Positions 49,104-57,881 of a stretch of 64,000 bases of DNA are shown here, in pieces; within the stretch, counting starts at the first letter, position 1, and the number at the start of each line of letters is the position of its first letter. A program made the position numbers and the translations under genes. The DNA lies in contig NZ_JACJMB010000001.1 in the NCBI RefSeq assembly GCF_016902615.1, positions 124,001-188,000 on the forward strand. Direction: 5' to 3'. The DNA is from Collinsella tanakaei (GTDB lineage: Bacteria; Actinomycetota; Coriobacteriia; Coriobacteriales; Coriobacteriaceae). Below the pieces are notes generated by a model, which saw nothing but the letters and a program-made list of their open reading frames with translations, did no database searches and was not told the DNA's origin.

Positions 49104-49426
49104 CGTTGCCGCGGCACCGTCTCGAACGCAGCGACCTCGAAACCCGATGGGAACCATGCGCGGAACTGCTCGTAATGCGCGTGCATGCGCAGGATGAGCT
49201 GGGCGACGACCATGCGCGTGCCCTCGAGCTCGGCTTCGACCGTCGAGCCGTCAGGCAGGTTCCCCACCCATCCGGCAACACCTGCCTCCTCGGCAAACGA
49301 CTGCAGGTTCCACCGGAACCCGACACCTTGCACGTGCCCGCGGAACAGCACGTGCACGCGGACGGCATCCGATGCGGACCCCGCGCCAAGGAGCTCATCG
49401 ACGCACGCTGAAACCGACTGAGTCAT
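49076..49426 (-). CDS. acyP: Acylphosphatase
   Basis: 116 aa. [19 protein letters not shown] holds the catalytic Arg, [18 protein letters not shown] the catalytic Asn. It hydrolyses acyl phosphates such as carbamoyl phosphate. The ATG at 49426 has GGGAGG upstream. The N-terminus is about 20 residues longer than in minimal forms. Convergent with the glucosidase gene. Confidence 0.92.
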   Translation of the reverse strand: MTQSVSACVDELLGAGSASDAVRVHVLFRGHVQGVGFRWNLQSFAEEAGVAGWVGNLPDGSTVEAELEGTRMVVAQLILRMHAHYEQFRAWFPSGFEVAAFETVPRQRETGFTVRV

Positions 49427-49580
49427 ATCTTCCTCCCTTGGTGAAGACGGAAAGCCTGTACCCTCGCCCGTCCTTCTCGCCTCCCGGCTCGCCACGGTAG
49501 CGCGCCGCCGGGATAAAGGGGCGCCGGCAAGGGCGAAAAGCGGCGCGAACGCCCCCTCGCCAACGGTTTGCCAGGCCCCG

Positions 49581-49940
49581 CTAGCGCACCTCGGCGCCGA
49601 AGGGCAGAAGCGACAGCTTGGCCATCTTGAAACTCTGCAGGCCGAAGGGGATCCCGATCACGGTGATGCAGTTCAGCACGCCGGCAAGCAGGTACATGCA
49701 GCACATCGGGACGCCCGCCAGGATCACCCAGAAGACATTGGCCACCAGCGACGGGGCCCCGCCGCCGTACACGATCGTCTTGCCGAACGGGGCGAGCGTG
49801 AGCGATGCCATCTTGAGGCACTGGCGCCCCAAGGGGATACCGACGATGGTGATAGTGAACAGCAGGGCGGCGATGAGCCAGCCGAGCGCCGTCCAGATGC
49901 CCCCGAACACGATCCAGATGATGTTGCCGAGCAGGCGCAT
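49581..49940 (-). CDS. YccF-family inner membrane protein
   Basis: 119 aa with two copies of a repeat: [20 protein letters not shown] and, 70 residues later, [20 protein letters not shown], each after hydrophobic segments. This internal duplication is the hallmark of YccF. Function unknown. GGAG precedes the ATG. Confidence 0.88.
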   Translation of the reverse strand: MRLLGNIIWIVFGGIWTALGWLIAALLFTITIVGIPLGRQCLKMASLTLAPFGKTIVYGGGAPSLVANVFWVILAGVPMCCMYLLAGVLNCITVIGIPFGLQSFKMAKLSLLPFGAEVR

Positions 49941-50052
49941 GGCGTCTCCTATCTTCGAACCTCAACACCCCTATCGTACGCGAACCGCCTGTGGCGCCCG
50001 TGAAGGCTTGCTTGCGATTTACTTAGCTTCCCGAGCAGCCCCTCCAACGGGG

Positions 50053-50113
50053 GCGCCCCGCCTGGCGCGAGGGCCGGACGGGGCGCGATGGATTCGTCTT
50101 CGCGGGGCGCGAA
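50053..50113 (-). other. Hairpins after the xanthine-dehydrogenase-like gene
   Basis: TTCGCGGGGCGCGAA (50099-50113) lies nine bases past the stop codon, and GCGCCCCG (50053-50060) pairs with 50079-50086 further on. Neither has a clear T-run; together they may mark the 3' end of the arm 2 transcript. Confidence 0.45.
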
Positions 50114-50121
50114 TCGCGGGG

Positions 50122-52881
50122 CTACTTGCGGCGCGAGTAGTACGTGTTCTCGAGCGGAAGCTTCGTGCGGTACTCGCCATCGAGCGCATAGTAGGCGCCC
50201 GCCACGGCCTGCGCCGTGGGGATCGTGGCGATCTCGCCGATGCCCTTGGCGCCGTAGCCCACGGGCAGAAGCTCGTCTTTCTCCACGTAGATGGCGTTGA
50301 TGTAGGGGATGTCCGTCGAGCGGAAGAGCCCGAGCGTGCCGAACTTGGCCTGCGGCACGCCGTCTTTCAGTGGGAAGTCCTCGGTCAGCGCGTAGCCCAT
50401 GCCCATGAGCACGCCCCCCTCGATCTGGCCCTGGATGGCGATGGGGTTCACGACCTTGCCGGAATCGTGCGCGGCGTGGACCTCGGTCACGCGGCCCTCG
50501 TCGTCGAGCACGACCACATGCGTGGCGTAGCCGTAGGCGACATGGCTCTTCGGGTTGGGGACGTCGGCGCCCAGCTTGTCGGTCTTCTCGAGGTACTCGT
50601 AGGAGAACTCGCGCCCCTCGAGCTTGGCGAGCGAGGTGGTCGGGTCCGCCGGGTGCACGGCGGAGCCGGGGCCCTGGTAAGGCGTGCCGTCCGCGTACTC
50701 CACGATGAAGCCGTCGCCGTGGGCGACCACGGGCTCCGTCGGCACCTCGTCGCCCGCCTCGGCGGCGAGCATGGCGTCGCGCAGCAGGAAGGCGGCGCCG
50801 CGCACGGCCTCGCCGGTGATCAGCGTCTGGCGCGAACCGGAGGTCGTGCCGGAGTCCGGCGCGTTCTCGGTCGAGCACTCGCCGTTGGCGATGTAGGCCA
50901 GCGGCAGCCCCGTCGCCTCGGCGACGTCCTGCAGAAAGACGGTGTTGCAGCCCTGACCGATGTCGGAGGTCGCCGAGTACACCACGGCGCGCCCCTCCTC
51001 CACGCGGATCTTGCAGCGGCCCGCATCGGGCAGGCCGACGCCCACGCCGGCGTTCTTCATGGCGCAGGCGATGCCGGCATGACCCGGATGGGCGTCGAAG
51101 ACGTCCTTCACGGCGAGCAGGGTCTCCTTGAGCGCCGTGGAGCAATCCGCGATCTGACCGTTGGGCAGCACCTTGCCCGGCTCGATAGCGTTGCGGTAGC
51201 GGATCTCCCACGGGCTGATGCCGACCTCCTCGGCCAGCAGGTTGATGAGCATCTCGAGGGCGAACTCGCTCTGGCACACGCCGAAGCCGCGGAATGCGCC
51301 GGCCGGCGGGTTGTTCGTGTACCAGCCGTAACCGCGGATGTCGGTGTTCTGGTAGCAGTACGGACCCACGGAGTGCGTGCAGGCACGCTCGAGAACCGGG
51401 CCGCACAGCGACGCGTAGGCGCCGGTGTCGAAGTTGATCTCGCAATCGAGGCCGGTGAAGATGCCGTTCTCGTCGCAGCCCAGCGTGAAGGTTCCCTCCA
51501 TGGCATGGCGCTTCGGATGGAAATTGATGGACTCCTGGCGCGTCATGCGGCACTTGACCGGGCGGTTCACGGCCATCGCGGCGAGCGCGGCCAGATGCTG
51601 GACGGAGACGTCCTCCTTGCCGCCGAAGCCGCCGCCCACGAGCATGGTCTCCACGACCACGCGCTCGGGCGTGGCGTCCCAGCCGAACATGTGGGCGATC
51701 TCCTTGCGGGAGTCGTAGGCGCCCTGGTCGGTCGAGCAGACCTTGACGCCGCCCTTGTACGGGAAGGCGACGGCGCACTCGGGCTCCAGAAACGCATGCT
51801 CGGTGAACGGCGTCGAGAAGCTGCGCGTCACCTTGTGCGCAGAGTTCGCGAGCGCGGTCGCCGCGTCGCCTCGCACCACATGGCGCTGCTGGCAGATGTT
51901 GTTCTCGAGCTCGACCCAGTTGCCGAACGCGAGGAACCTGTCGTGCAGCTTCGGGGCTCCCTCGGCACGGGCCTCGTCGATGCTGCGCACCGGCTCGAGC
52001 TCCTCGTAGGTGATCTTGACGAGCTTCTTGGCGCGCTCGCAGGTGACCATGTCCTCGGCAACCACGAGCGCGATGGCGTCGCCCACGCAGCGCGTGATGT
52101 CGCCCTCGGCGATCATAACGTCCCAGTCGTAGATGAGGTGGCCGACCGCGTTCACGGGAACGTCGGCCGCCGTGAGGACCGCGAGCACGCCGGGCAGGGC
52201 GCGGGCCTTGTCCGCATCGATCTTGACCACGCGTGCGCGCGGGTACTTGGAGCGCACCGCACTCGCATAGGCGAGATCGGGGAAATCGGTCTCGTCGATA
52301 TCGTCGGGATACTTGCCGTATCCGAGCACCTTGCGGCGCACGTCCACGCGGAAGGCGCGCTCGCCCACGCCGTAGCGGTCGCCGCGCTCGAGCTCGGGGT
52401 CGATCTCGGCCTCGCCGCGCAGGATGGCGGCGGCGAGCGAGATGCCCTCGATGATCTTCTTGTATCCCGTGCAGCGGCACACGTTGCCGCGGATGGCCTC
52501 TTTGATCTGGTCCTCGGTGGGGTCGGGCACGTGGTGGATCAGGCCGGCGCCCGCCATCACCATGCCGGGAATGCAGAAGCCGCACTGCACGGCGCCCACG
52601 GCGCCGAATGCATAGACGAAGGCCTCCTGCTCCTCGTGGGGCAGGCCCTCCACGGTCACGATGTCGCGGCCGGCCGCGAGCTCGGTCGTGAGCACGCAGG
52701 CCTTGATGGCGTGGTCGTCAACCAGCACGGTGCAGGTACCGCAGGCGCCCTCCGAGCATCCGTCCTTGGCGGAATGGATATGCAGATCGTCGCGCAGGTA
52801 GCGCAGAAGCGGTTTCTTCTCGGTCACCGTGCGCTCGACGCCGTTGACGGTGAAGGTGTAGCTCACCGGCTCTTTTGCCAT
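50122..52881 (-). CDS. Xanthine-dehydrogenase-like molybdenum hydroxylase with fused 2Fe-2S domain
   Basis: 919 aa. Residues 1-160 or so form the [2Fe-2S] domain (CSEGACGTC, CGFCIPG, CRCTGY); the rest is the molybdopterin subunit, with VGGGFGGKED, GAFRGFGV, SDIGQGCNTVFLQ and GYGAKGIGE carrying the active-site Glu. There is no FAD domain, so electrons must leave to a partner, plausibly the ferredoxin and YgfK encoded upstream. YqeB, YqeC and MocA in the window suggest selenium-dependent activity on xanthine or another purine (XdhD-like). ATG at 52881 chosen; a GTG nine bases earlier is possible. Confidence 0.93.
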   Translation of the reverse strand: MAKEPVSYTFTVNGVERTVTEKKPLLRYLRDDLHIHSAKDGCSEGACGTCTVLVDDHAIKACVLTTELAAGRDIVTVEGLPHEEQEAFVYAFGAVGAVQCGFCIPGMVMAGAGLIHHVPDPTEDQIKEAIRGNVCRCTGYKKIIEGISLAAAILRGEAEIDPELERGDRYGVGERAFRVDVRRKVLGYGKYPDDIDETDFPDLAYASAVRSKYPRARVVKIDADKARALPGVLAVLTAADVPVNAVGHLIYDWDVMIAEGDITRCVGDAIALVVAEDMVTCERAKKLVKITYEELEPVRSIDEARAEGAPKLHDRFLAFGNWVELENNICQQRHVVRGDAATALANSAHKVTRSFSTPFTEHAFLEPECAVAFPYKGGVKVCSTDQGAYDSRKEIAHMFGWDATPERVVVETMLVGGGFGGKEDVSVQHLAALAAMAVNRPVKCRMTRQESINFHPKRHAMEGTFTLGCDENGIFTGLDCEINFDTGAYASLCGPVLERACTHSVGPYCYQNTDIRGYGWYTNNPPAGAFRGFGVCQSEFALEMLINLLAEEVGISPWEIRYRNAIEPGKVLPNGQIADCSTALKETLLAVKDVFDAHPGHAGIACAMKNAGVGVGLPDAGRCKIRVEEGRAVVYSATSDIGQGCNTVFLQDVAEATGLPLAYIANGECSTENAPDSGTTSGSRQTLITGEAVRGAAFLLRDAMLAAEAGDEVPTEPVVAHGDGFIVEYADGTPYQGPGSAVHPADPTTSLAKLEGREFSYEYLEKTDKLGADVPNPKSHVAYGYATHVVVLDDEGRVTEVHAAHDSGKVVNPIAIQGQIEGGVLMGMGYALTEDFPLKDGVPQAKFGTLGLFRSTDIPYINAIYVEKDELLPVGYGAKGIGEIATIPTAQAVAGAYYALDGEYRTKLPLENTYYSRRK

Positions 52882-52896
52882 AGCGTCCACCCCTTT

Positions 52897-53109
52897 CTAT
52901 TCCGCTGCGGCGAAGATGCCGAGCGTGTCGTGAATCACGTGCTTGGGGCACTTCGTGGCGCACATGCCGCAGGAGATGCAGCGCTCGTAATCGATCACGG
53001 CCTGCTTGTCGACCACGGACATGGCTCCGCACGGGCACACGCGCGCGCACATGCCGCACCCGATGCAGCCCGTCTCGGCTACCCAAATCTGATGGGCGGT
53101 TTCGGCCAT
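52897..53109 (-). CDS. 2[4Fe-4S] ferredoxin
   Basis: 70 aa with two complete cluster motifs, CIGCGMCARVCPCG and CISCGMCATKCPKH. GAGGGGAGG precedes the ATG at 53109. It lies 15 bases upstream of the hydroxylase gene, so the two are likely made together; probable electron carrier between the hydroxylase and YgfK (inference). Confidence 0.92.
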   Translation of the reverse strand: MAETAHQIWVAETGCIGCGMCARVCPCGAMSVVDKQAVIDYERCISCGMCATKCPKHVIHDTLGIFAAAE

Positions 53110-53228
53110 AGGGGCCTCCCCTCTCGTTTCACGCCCGCACGGCGGCGGGCACGCGTCGCAGCATGCTGCCATGCCGGACGCCGCCGGCGCGCAGAAGGCC
53201 GCAGGGCCCCGCGCGCCGGCACCTGAGT

Positions 53229-53263
53229 GCGGGAGGGAGCGAAGCAGCCCTGCGCCCTCCCGC
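53229..53263 (-). other. Intercistronic hairpin between ygfK and ferredoxin
   Basis: GCGGGAGGG (53229-53237) pairs with CCCTCCCGC (53255-53263) in the 167-base gap; no T-run. Confidence 0.5.
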
Positions 53264-53276
53264 TCATCCTTACCGG

Positions 53277-56276
53277 TTACTCGCAGAACAGGTACCCGTA
53301 GTCGTCGCGCACCGCGGCGATGGTGCGGCGGATGCCGTCGGGCACGCCCGAGGAGGCATCGTCGATATCGACGACGTGGACCTCGCCGGCCAGGCGCACG
53401 GAGAACGTGCCGTCGGCGAGTTTCATGAAGCCGTCGTTATCGGAGTCGAGCATGTCGTCGCCGCTCCAGAACAGCGTCAGCTTGTCCTTGTAGGGGCGGC
53501 CGGTCTCGTACGGGCAGAACACGGCGCAGTTGCCGCACTCGTTGCACATGCCGTCCACGTGGATGACCTGCTGCTTGTCCATGCCCGGCACGGCTATGGC
53601 GATGTTCGCGCGGTTCGGGCACACATCGCAGCAGACCTCGCACACGGCCCCGCAGCCGAGGCAGCGGGTATGCGTGCACGTCTCCTTGTCGCGGCAGAGA
53701 GCGCCCTTCTTGGCGACATACGGGGCGCGGTCGAGCTGCTCGTTGGCATCGACGTACTTGTTGAAGTCGACGTCCGCGATCTTGCGCGCGACCTCGGCCG
53801 CGTCGGCGATGGCCTCAACCACGGTCGCGGGGCCGCGACGGCAGTCGCCCGCCGCCCACACGCCCGCAACGCCGGTCTCGACGTCGGCCAAGCGGCCGCG
53901 GCGGTCGGTCCCGACGCCCGCACCCTCATAGAGGGAGGTGTCGATGCGCTCGCCCACCGCGCAGATCACGGTGGTGGCGGGCACGATCACCGTCTCGCCC
54001 GTGGGCTCGGGCGCGCGGCGGCCGGAAGCATCCGGCTCACCGAGGCGCATGACGTTGCAGGTCAGCCCGCCATCGGCAAGCGACACGGGAGCGAGCAGCT
54101 CCATGAACTCGACGCCGTCGGCGAGCGCGAAATCGAGCTCCTCCTCGTCGGCGGGCATCTGGGCCTTCGTGCGGCGATACACGAGGCGCACGTTTTCCAC
54201 GCCCGCGATGCGCTTGGCCGCGCGCGCGGCGTCCATGGCGGTGTTGCCGGCGCCGATGACCACGACATCCGTACCCAGATCGAGGGTCTCCGGTGCCTTC
54301 TTGGCAGCCTCGAGGAACTCGAGCACGTCCGTCTCGGCACCCTCGTCGAGACCGGCAGAGCCGGGCAGCCAGGCACCGGTCGCCACGACGACGTCGGAGA
54401 AGCCCTGCTCCTTGAGCTCGGCAACGGACTCGACGCGCACGCCGGTCTTCACCTCGGCGCCGAAGGCGCGGCACAGCTCGACGTCGGCATCGATGTCTGC
54501 GCTCTCGATACGGAACTCGGGGATGACGTGGCGCACGATGCCGCCGAGCGTGTCGCGCTCCTCGAAGATGGTGACGGGCACGCCGGCGCGCGTCAGGAAG
54601 TAGGCGCAGGCCAGGCCGGCCGGGCCGCCGCCGACAACGGCGACGTTGCGCTCGGAGGTCTTCTCGTGCGCCTTGGCGCGCAGCTGGGGCAGGACCTCGG
54701 CGAACGCCTCGCGCGCGGCGCGCAGCTTGCTCGCACGGATCTGGGCGCCTTCGGGCTCGTAGAACGCGCGCTCGCAGCTCTTGCCGCAGGGATGCGGGCA
54801 GATGACGCCGGTGATGTGCGGCAGGGCGTTGCGCTCGATGATGATGTCGAGGGCGTCGGCGAAGCGCCCCTCATCGACAGCGGCGAGGTAGGCAGGGATG
54901 TCCTGGGAGATGGGGCAGCTCGTGCGGCAGGGCGCGGTGAAGCAGTCCACGAGCGCAGGGGTGCCCGGAACCTTCGCGGAGGGCAGTTTGCGCAGCGGGT
55001 TGCGGTAGAGCGGGTTGGTGAGCGAGTCCTCCTGGATCTTCGTCACGGCATCGAGCGACACGCCCGCGAAGGGCTTGCCGTCCAGATGCGCGAACTCGCC
55101 GGCGATCTGGCTCATGCGCTCATAGCCGCCCGGCTTCAGCACGTCGGTCGCCATGGTGATCGGCCAGATGCCCGCATCGTAGAGCGAGCGGATGTTGTAG
55201 ATGGTGGCGCCGCCGGAGTAGGAGATGCGCAGGGCTCCGCCGAACTGCTCGGTGATGCGGCGCGCGACCTCGATGGTGAGCGAGAACAGCGTGCGGCCGC
55301 TCATGTACATCTCGTCGCTCGGCAGCTCGCCGCGGGTGACGTCGACCGGGAAGGTGTTCGTGAGCTTCACGCCGAAGTCCAGGCCGCGCTCGGCGGTGAG
55401 GGCCATCAGGCGCTCGAACATCGGCACGGCGTCGGCCCACTGCAGATCCTCCACGAAGTGGCGGTCGTCGAAGGCGATGTAGTCGAATCCGAGCTCGTCG
55501 AGGCGGGCGCGGGCGAAGTCGTAGCCGAGCAGCGTCGGGTTGCACTTGATGTAGGTGTTCAGATTCTTCTCGCAGATGAGGTAGGTCGCGATGCGCTCGA
55601 TCTCATCGGGCGGGCAGCCGTGCAGCGTGGACTCGGTGATGGAGTTCGACACGCGCGCCGGGATGGAATCGATGAACGCGGCGTCCACGTGCTCGAAGCG
55701 GTCGAGGTTCTCGAGCGCCCAGGCGCGGCACTCGGCCCAGACCTCGGAGCCGGAGGCGTCCTTCATGCCCTCGATGTAGGCATCGACCTTCGGGCTCTTG
55801 ATGCCCTCGAGGTCGTAGCCCACGCTCATGTTGAACACGAAGCCGTCAGGCGAGCCAAGCCCGTACTCGCGGGCGATCAGGTGGCAGGCGAACCAGGCCT
55901 TCACGTACTCGGCGTATGCCTGCGGAACCTCGAGCTCGGTGGACCACTCGCAGTTGTAGCACTCGTCGGCCGCGGTGATGCAGGGCTTGTTCACGCAGGC
56001 GGAGAGCTCGGCGCCGTCCATCACCTGGACGGTCTTGAGCTCGAAGAAGCGCGAGCCGGCCACGTAGGCGGCGATGATGTTCTGCGCGAGCTGGGTGTTC
56101 GGGCCGGCGGCGGGGCCGAACGGGGTCTCGACCTTCTCGTCGAAGATCGGCAGCGCGCCCGCCGGGTCGGCGTGCACGATCTTGCGGACACCGAAGATGG
56201 AGCCGGTCTGCTCGTGCTCGGTCATGACCCAGTTCATCAGGCTGGCAAACGGGATGGGCCTCATGATGTCGCTCAT
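53277..56276 (-). CDS. ygfK: YgfK-type iron-sulfur flavoprotein
   Basis: 999 aa. The N-terminal 450 residues are dihydroorotate-dehydrogenase-like (GPAAGPNTQLAQNIIAAY, TLHGCPPDEIE, LRISYSGGATIYNIRSLY). Then comes a GltD-like module with iron-sulfur cysteines (CRTSCPISQDIPAY, CPHPCGKSCE), FAD motif VAVVGGGPAGLACAYFL, NAD motif VVVIGAGNTAMDAARA and VWAAGDCRRGPATVVEAI, and a C-terminal cluster region (CLGCGAVCEVCCDVCPNRAN, CNECGNCAVFCPYE). Once annotated as a selenate reductase subunit; in purine loci it is thought to transfer electrons for a reductive step. Substrate not proven. Confidence 0.93.
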   Translation of the reverse strand: MSDIMRPIPFASLMNWVMTEHEQTGSIFGVRKIVHADPAGALPIFDEKVETPFGPAAGPNTQLAQNIIAAYVAGSRFFELKTVQVMDGAELSACVNKPCITAADECYNCEWSTELEVPQAYAEYVKAWFACHLIAREYGLGSPDGFVFNMSVGYDLEGIKSPKVDAYIEGMKDASGSEVWAECRAWALENLDRFEHVDAAFIDSIPARVSNSITESTLHGCPPDEIERIATYLICEKNLNTYIKCNPTLLGYDFARARLDELGFDYIAFDDRHFVEDLQWADAVPMFERLMALTAERGLDFGVKLTNTFPVDVTRGELPSDEMYMSGRTLFSLTIEVARRITEQFGGALRISYSGGATIYNIRSLYDAGIWPITMATDVLKPGGYERMSQIAGEFAHLDGKPFAGVSLDAVTKIQEDSLTNPLYRNPLRKLPSAKVPGTPALVDCFTAPCRTSCPISQDIPAYLAAVDEGRFADALDIIIERNALPHITGVICPHPCGKSCERAFYEPEGAQIRASKLRAAREAFAEVLPQLRAKAHEKTSERNVAVVGGGPAGLACAYFLTRAGVPVTIFEERDTLGGIVRHVIPEFRIESADIDADVELCRAFGAEVKTGVRVESVAELKEQGFSDVVVATGAWLPGSAGLDEGAETDVLEFLEAAKKAPETLDLGTDVVVIGAGNTAMDAARAAKRIAGVENVRLVYRRTKAQMPADEEELDFALADGVEFMELLAPVSLADGGLTCNVMRLGEPDASGRRAPEPTGETVIVPATTVICAVGERIDTSLYEGAGVGTDRRGRLADVETGVAGVWAAGDCRRGPATVVEAIADAAEVARKIADVDFNKYVDANEQLDRAPYVAKKGALCRDKETCTHTRCLGCGAVCEVCCDVCPNRANIAIAVPGMDKQQVIHVDGMCNECGNCAVFCPYETGRPYKDKLTLFWSGDDMLDSDNDGFMKLADGTFSVRLAGEVHVVDIDDASSGVPDGIRRTIAAVRDDYGYLFCE

Positions 56277-56307
56277 TGTTTATATCCCCTCAATCTTTAG
56301 CAGGCAA

Positions 56308-56344
56308 ATCGCGGCGGCGTGGGGCAGGTGCGCGCCGCCGCGAT
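56308..56344 (-). other. Intercistronic hairpin between ssnA and ygfK
   Basis: ATCGCGGCGGCG (56308-56319) pairs perfectly with 56333-56344; no T-run. It fills most of the 81-base gap. Confidence 0.6.
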
Positions 56345-56357
56345 GCGTTCCAGGCGG

Positions 56358-57710
56358 TTAGTAGGTGCGCTCGTTCAGGACGCCCCAGAGCTTCTTGGAC
56401 TGCTCCATCGTCCAGGCGTTGATGCGCTCCTCGTCGAAGGCGACGAACTCGCGATCCTTGTACAGGACGCGGCCGTTCACGATCGTCGTGCGGCAGTTCT
56501 TGCCCATCATGCCGAACAGCATGTGGCCGTCGACGTTCTCCTCTGAGAAGGGCGTGAACTTGTTGTAATCCATCACGATGACGTCGGCGGCGGCACCGGG
56601 CGCCAGCACGCCGATCTTGCGGCCGAAGTACATGCTCGCCATCTCGGGGTTGTTCTTGAACAGCATCGTCATGCCCTCGACCCAGCCGACATTCGGCATG
56701 GCGGCGTTATGCCGCTGGATGGTGAGGAAGACCTTCAGGCTCTCGAGCATGTCGTGCGTGTAGGCGTCGGTACCCATGTGCACCGGGATGCCGCGCCGGA
56801 AGAACTCGAGCACCGGCGCGCAACCCACGGCGTTGCCCATGTTGGACTCGGGGTTGTTGACGATATGGGTGCCGGTCTCCTTGATGATGTCCATCTCGGC
56901 GGGCGTCACGTGGATGCAGTGGCCGAGCATCGTGCGGGGGCCCAGCAGCCCGTGCTGGAGCAGCCGCTCCACCGGCGGGATGCCGCCGCGGTTCTCGCGG
57001 GAATCCCACACGTCGTTCATGCCCTCGCACACATGGATGTGGAAGCCGGTGAGCCCGTCGTTGGCCTCGGCCATCATGTCCATGGTCTCGTCGGAAAGCG
57101 TGAAGGTGGCATGGCCGCCGAACATGGCGGCGATCATGGAGTTGCCGTCCGCCTGCGCGGCGGCCGCCCAGCGGGCGAACTCGGCGTTCTCGGCGATGGC
57201 CTGGTCGCGCTTCTCCTCCCCACGGCGGTCGGAGGTCTCGTAGCACAGGCACGCGCGGATGCCGGTCTCCTCGCAGACGTCCTTGATGGCGAACAGGCTG
57301 CCCGGAATCTCACAGAAGCTCGCATGGTGATCGAAGATCGTGGTCACGCCGTCGCGCAGGCTGTCGAGCACCGTCGCGTAGGCCGAGGCGCGCGTGCCGT
57401 CGAGCGTGAGGTTGTCATCGATCTTCCACCACTGCTGCTCGAGGTTCTCGAGAAAGTTCGTGGGATTGCAGCCCTTGATGGACAGGCCGCGGGCAAGGCC
57501 GGAGTAGATGTGGGTGTGGCAGTTCACCAGACCCGGCATGATGATGCCGCCGTGGGCGTCGACGTACTCCGAGCCGGGGTTCGCGGCGACGATCTCGTCC
57601 TCGGCGCCCACCTGGACGATCGTGTCGCCATCGATGAGCACCGCACCGCGCTCCAGATAGGGCATCTCCGCGTCGCGTGTGACGACCGAGCCGTTACCAA
57701 CGATGAGCAT
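56358..57710 (-). CDS. ssnA: Putative aminohydrolase SsnA
   Basis: 450 aa, amidohydrolase superfamily. Metal ligands are seen in GLVNCHTHIYSGLARG, GFHIHVCEG, LGHCIHVTPAEMD and MGTDAYTHD. SsnA occurs in purine loci with YgfK and YgeW/X/Y and is proposed to deaminate or open a purine-derived ring; the substrate is inferred. AGAGGAG precedes the ATG. Same transcript as the permease and ygfK. Confidence 0.93.
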   Translation of the reverse strand: MLIVGNGSVVTRDAEMPYLERGAVLIDGDTIVQVGAEDEIVAANPGSEYVDAHGGIIMPGLVNCHTHIYSGLARGLSIKGCNPTNFLENLEQQWWKIDDNLTLDGTRASAYATVLDSLRDGVTTIFDHHASFCEIPGSLFAIKDVCEETGIRACLCYETSDRRGEEKRDQAIAENAEFARWAAAAQADGNSMIAAMFGGHATFTLSDETMDMMAEANDGLTGFHIHVCEGMNDVWDSRENRGGIPPVERLLQHGLLGPRTMLGHCIHVTPAEMDIIKETGTHIVNNPESNMGNAVGCAPVLEFFRRGIPVHMGTDAYTHDMLESLKVFLTIQRHNAAMPNVGWVEGMTMLFKNNPEMASMYFGRKIGVLAPGAAADVIVMDYNKFTPFSEENVDGHMLFGMMGKNCRTTIVNGRVLYKDREFVAFDEERINAWTMEQSKKLWGVLNERTY

Positions 57711-57809
57711 GGGTTCTCCTCTCGTCGTCTAAGGCGGGGTTTAACACCTCGGACTCTCTTTGTATGGCGCGGCCATGCGACCGACGGGCACCTCCCCCGT
57801 CATACGCCT

Positions 57810-57852
57810 GCGCGTCTGCGGCCGGGCCTCTGCGGCCCGGGTGCAGACGCGC
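57810..57852 (-). other. Two-part hairpin between permease gene and ssnA
   Basis: Outer stem 57810-57819 with 57843-57852 (GCGCGTCTGC), inner stem CCGGGCC/GGCCCGG (57822-57828 with 57834-57840). Strong, GC-only, no T-run. Confidence 0.6.
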
Positions 57853-57881
57853 GCGGGATAACGCTCCCGTGGGCGGGTTGA

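Noticed and set aside
49618-53226. 1202-residue open frame on the plus strand
   Set aside because: It is antisense to the molybdenum hydroxylase and YccF genes, which have clear motifs and ribosome-binding sites. The His/Val/Leu/Arg/Gly-rich translation is a typical GC-rich antisense shadow.
53163-56300. 1045-residue open frame on the plus strand
   Set aside because: Antisense to ygfK; composition is biased and no motif is recognisable.
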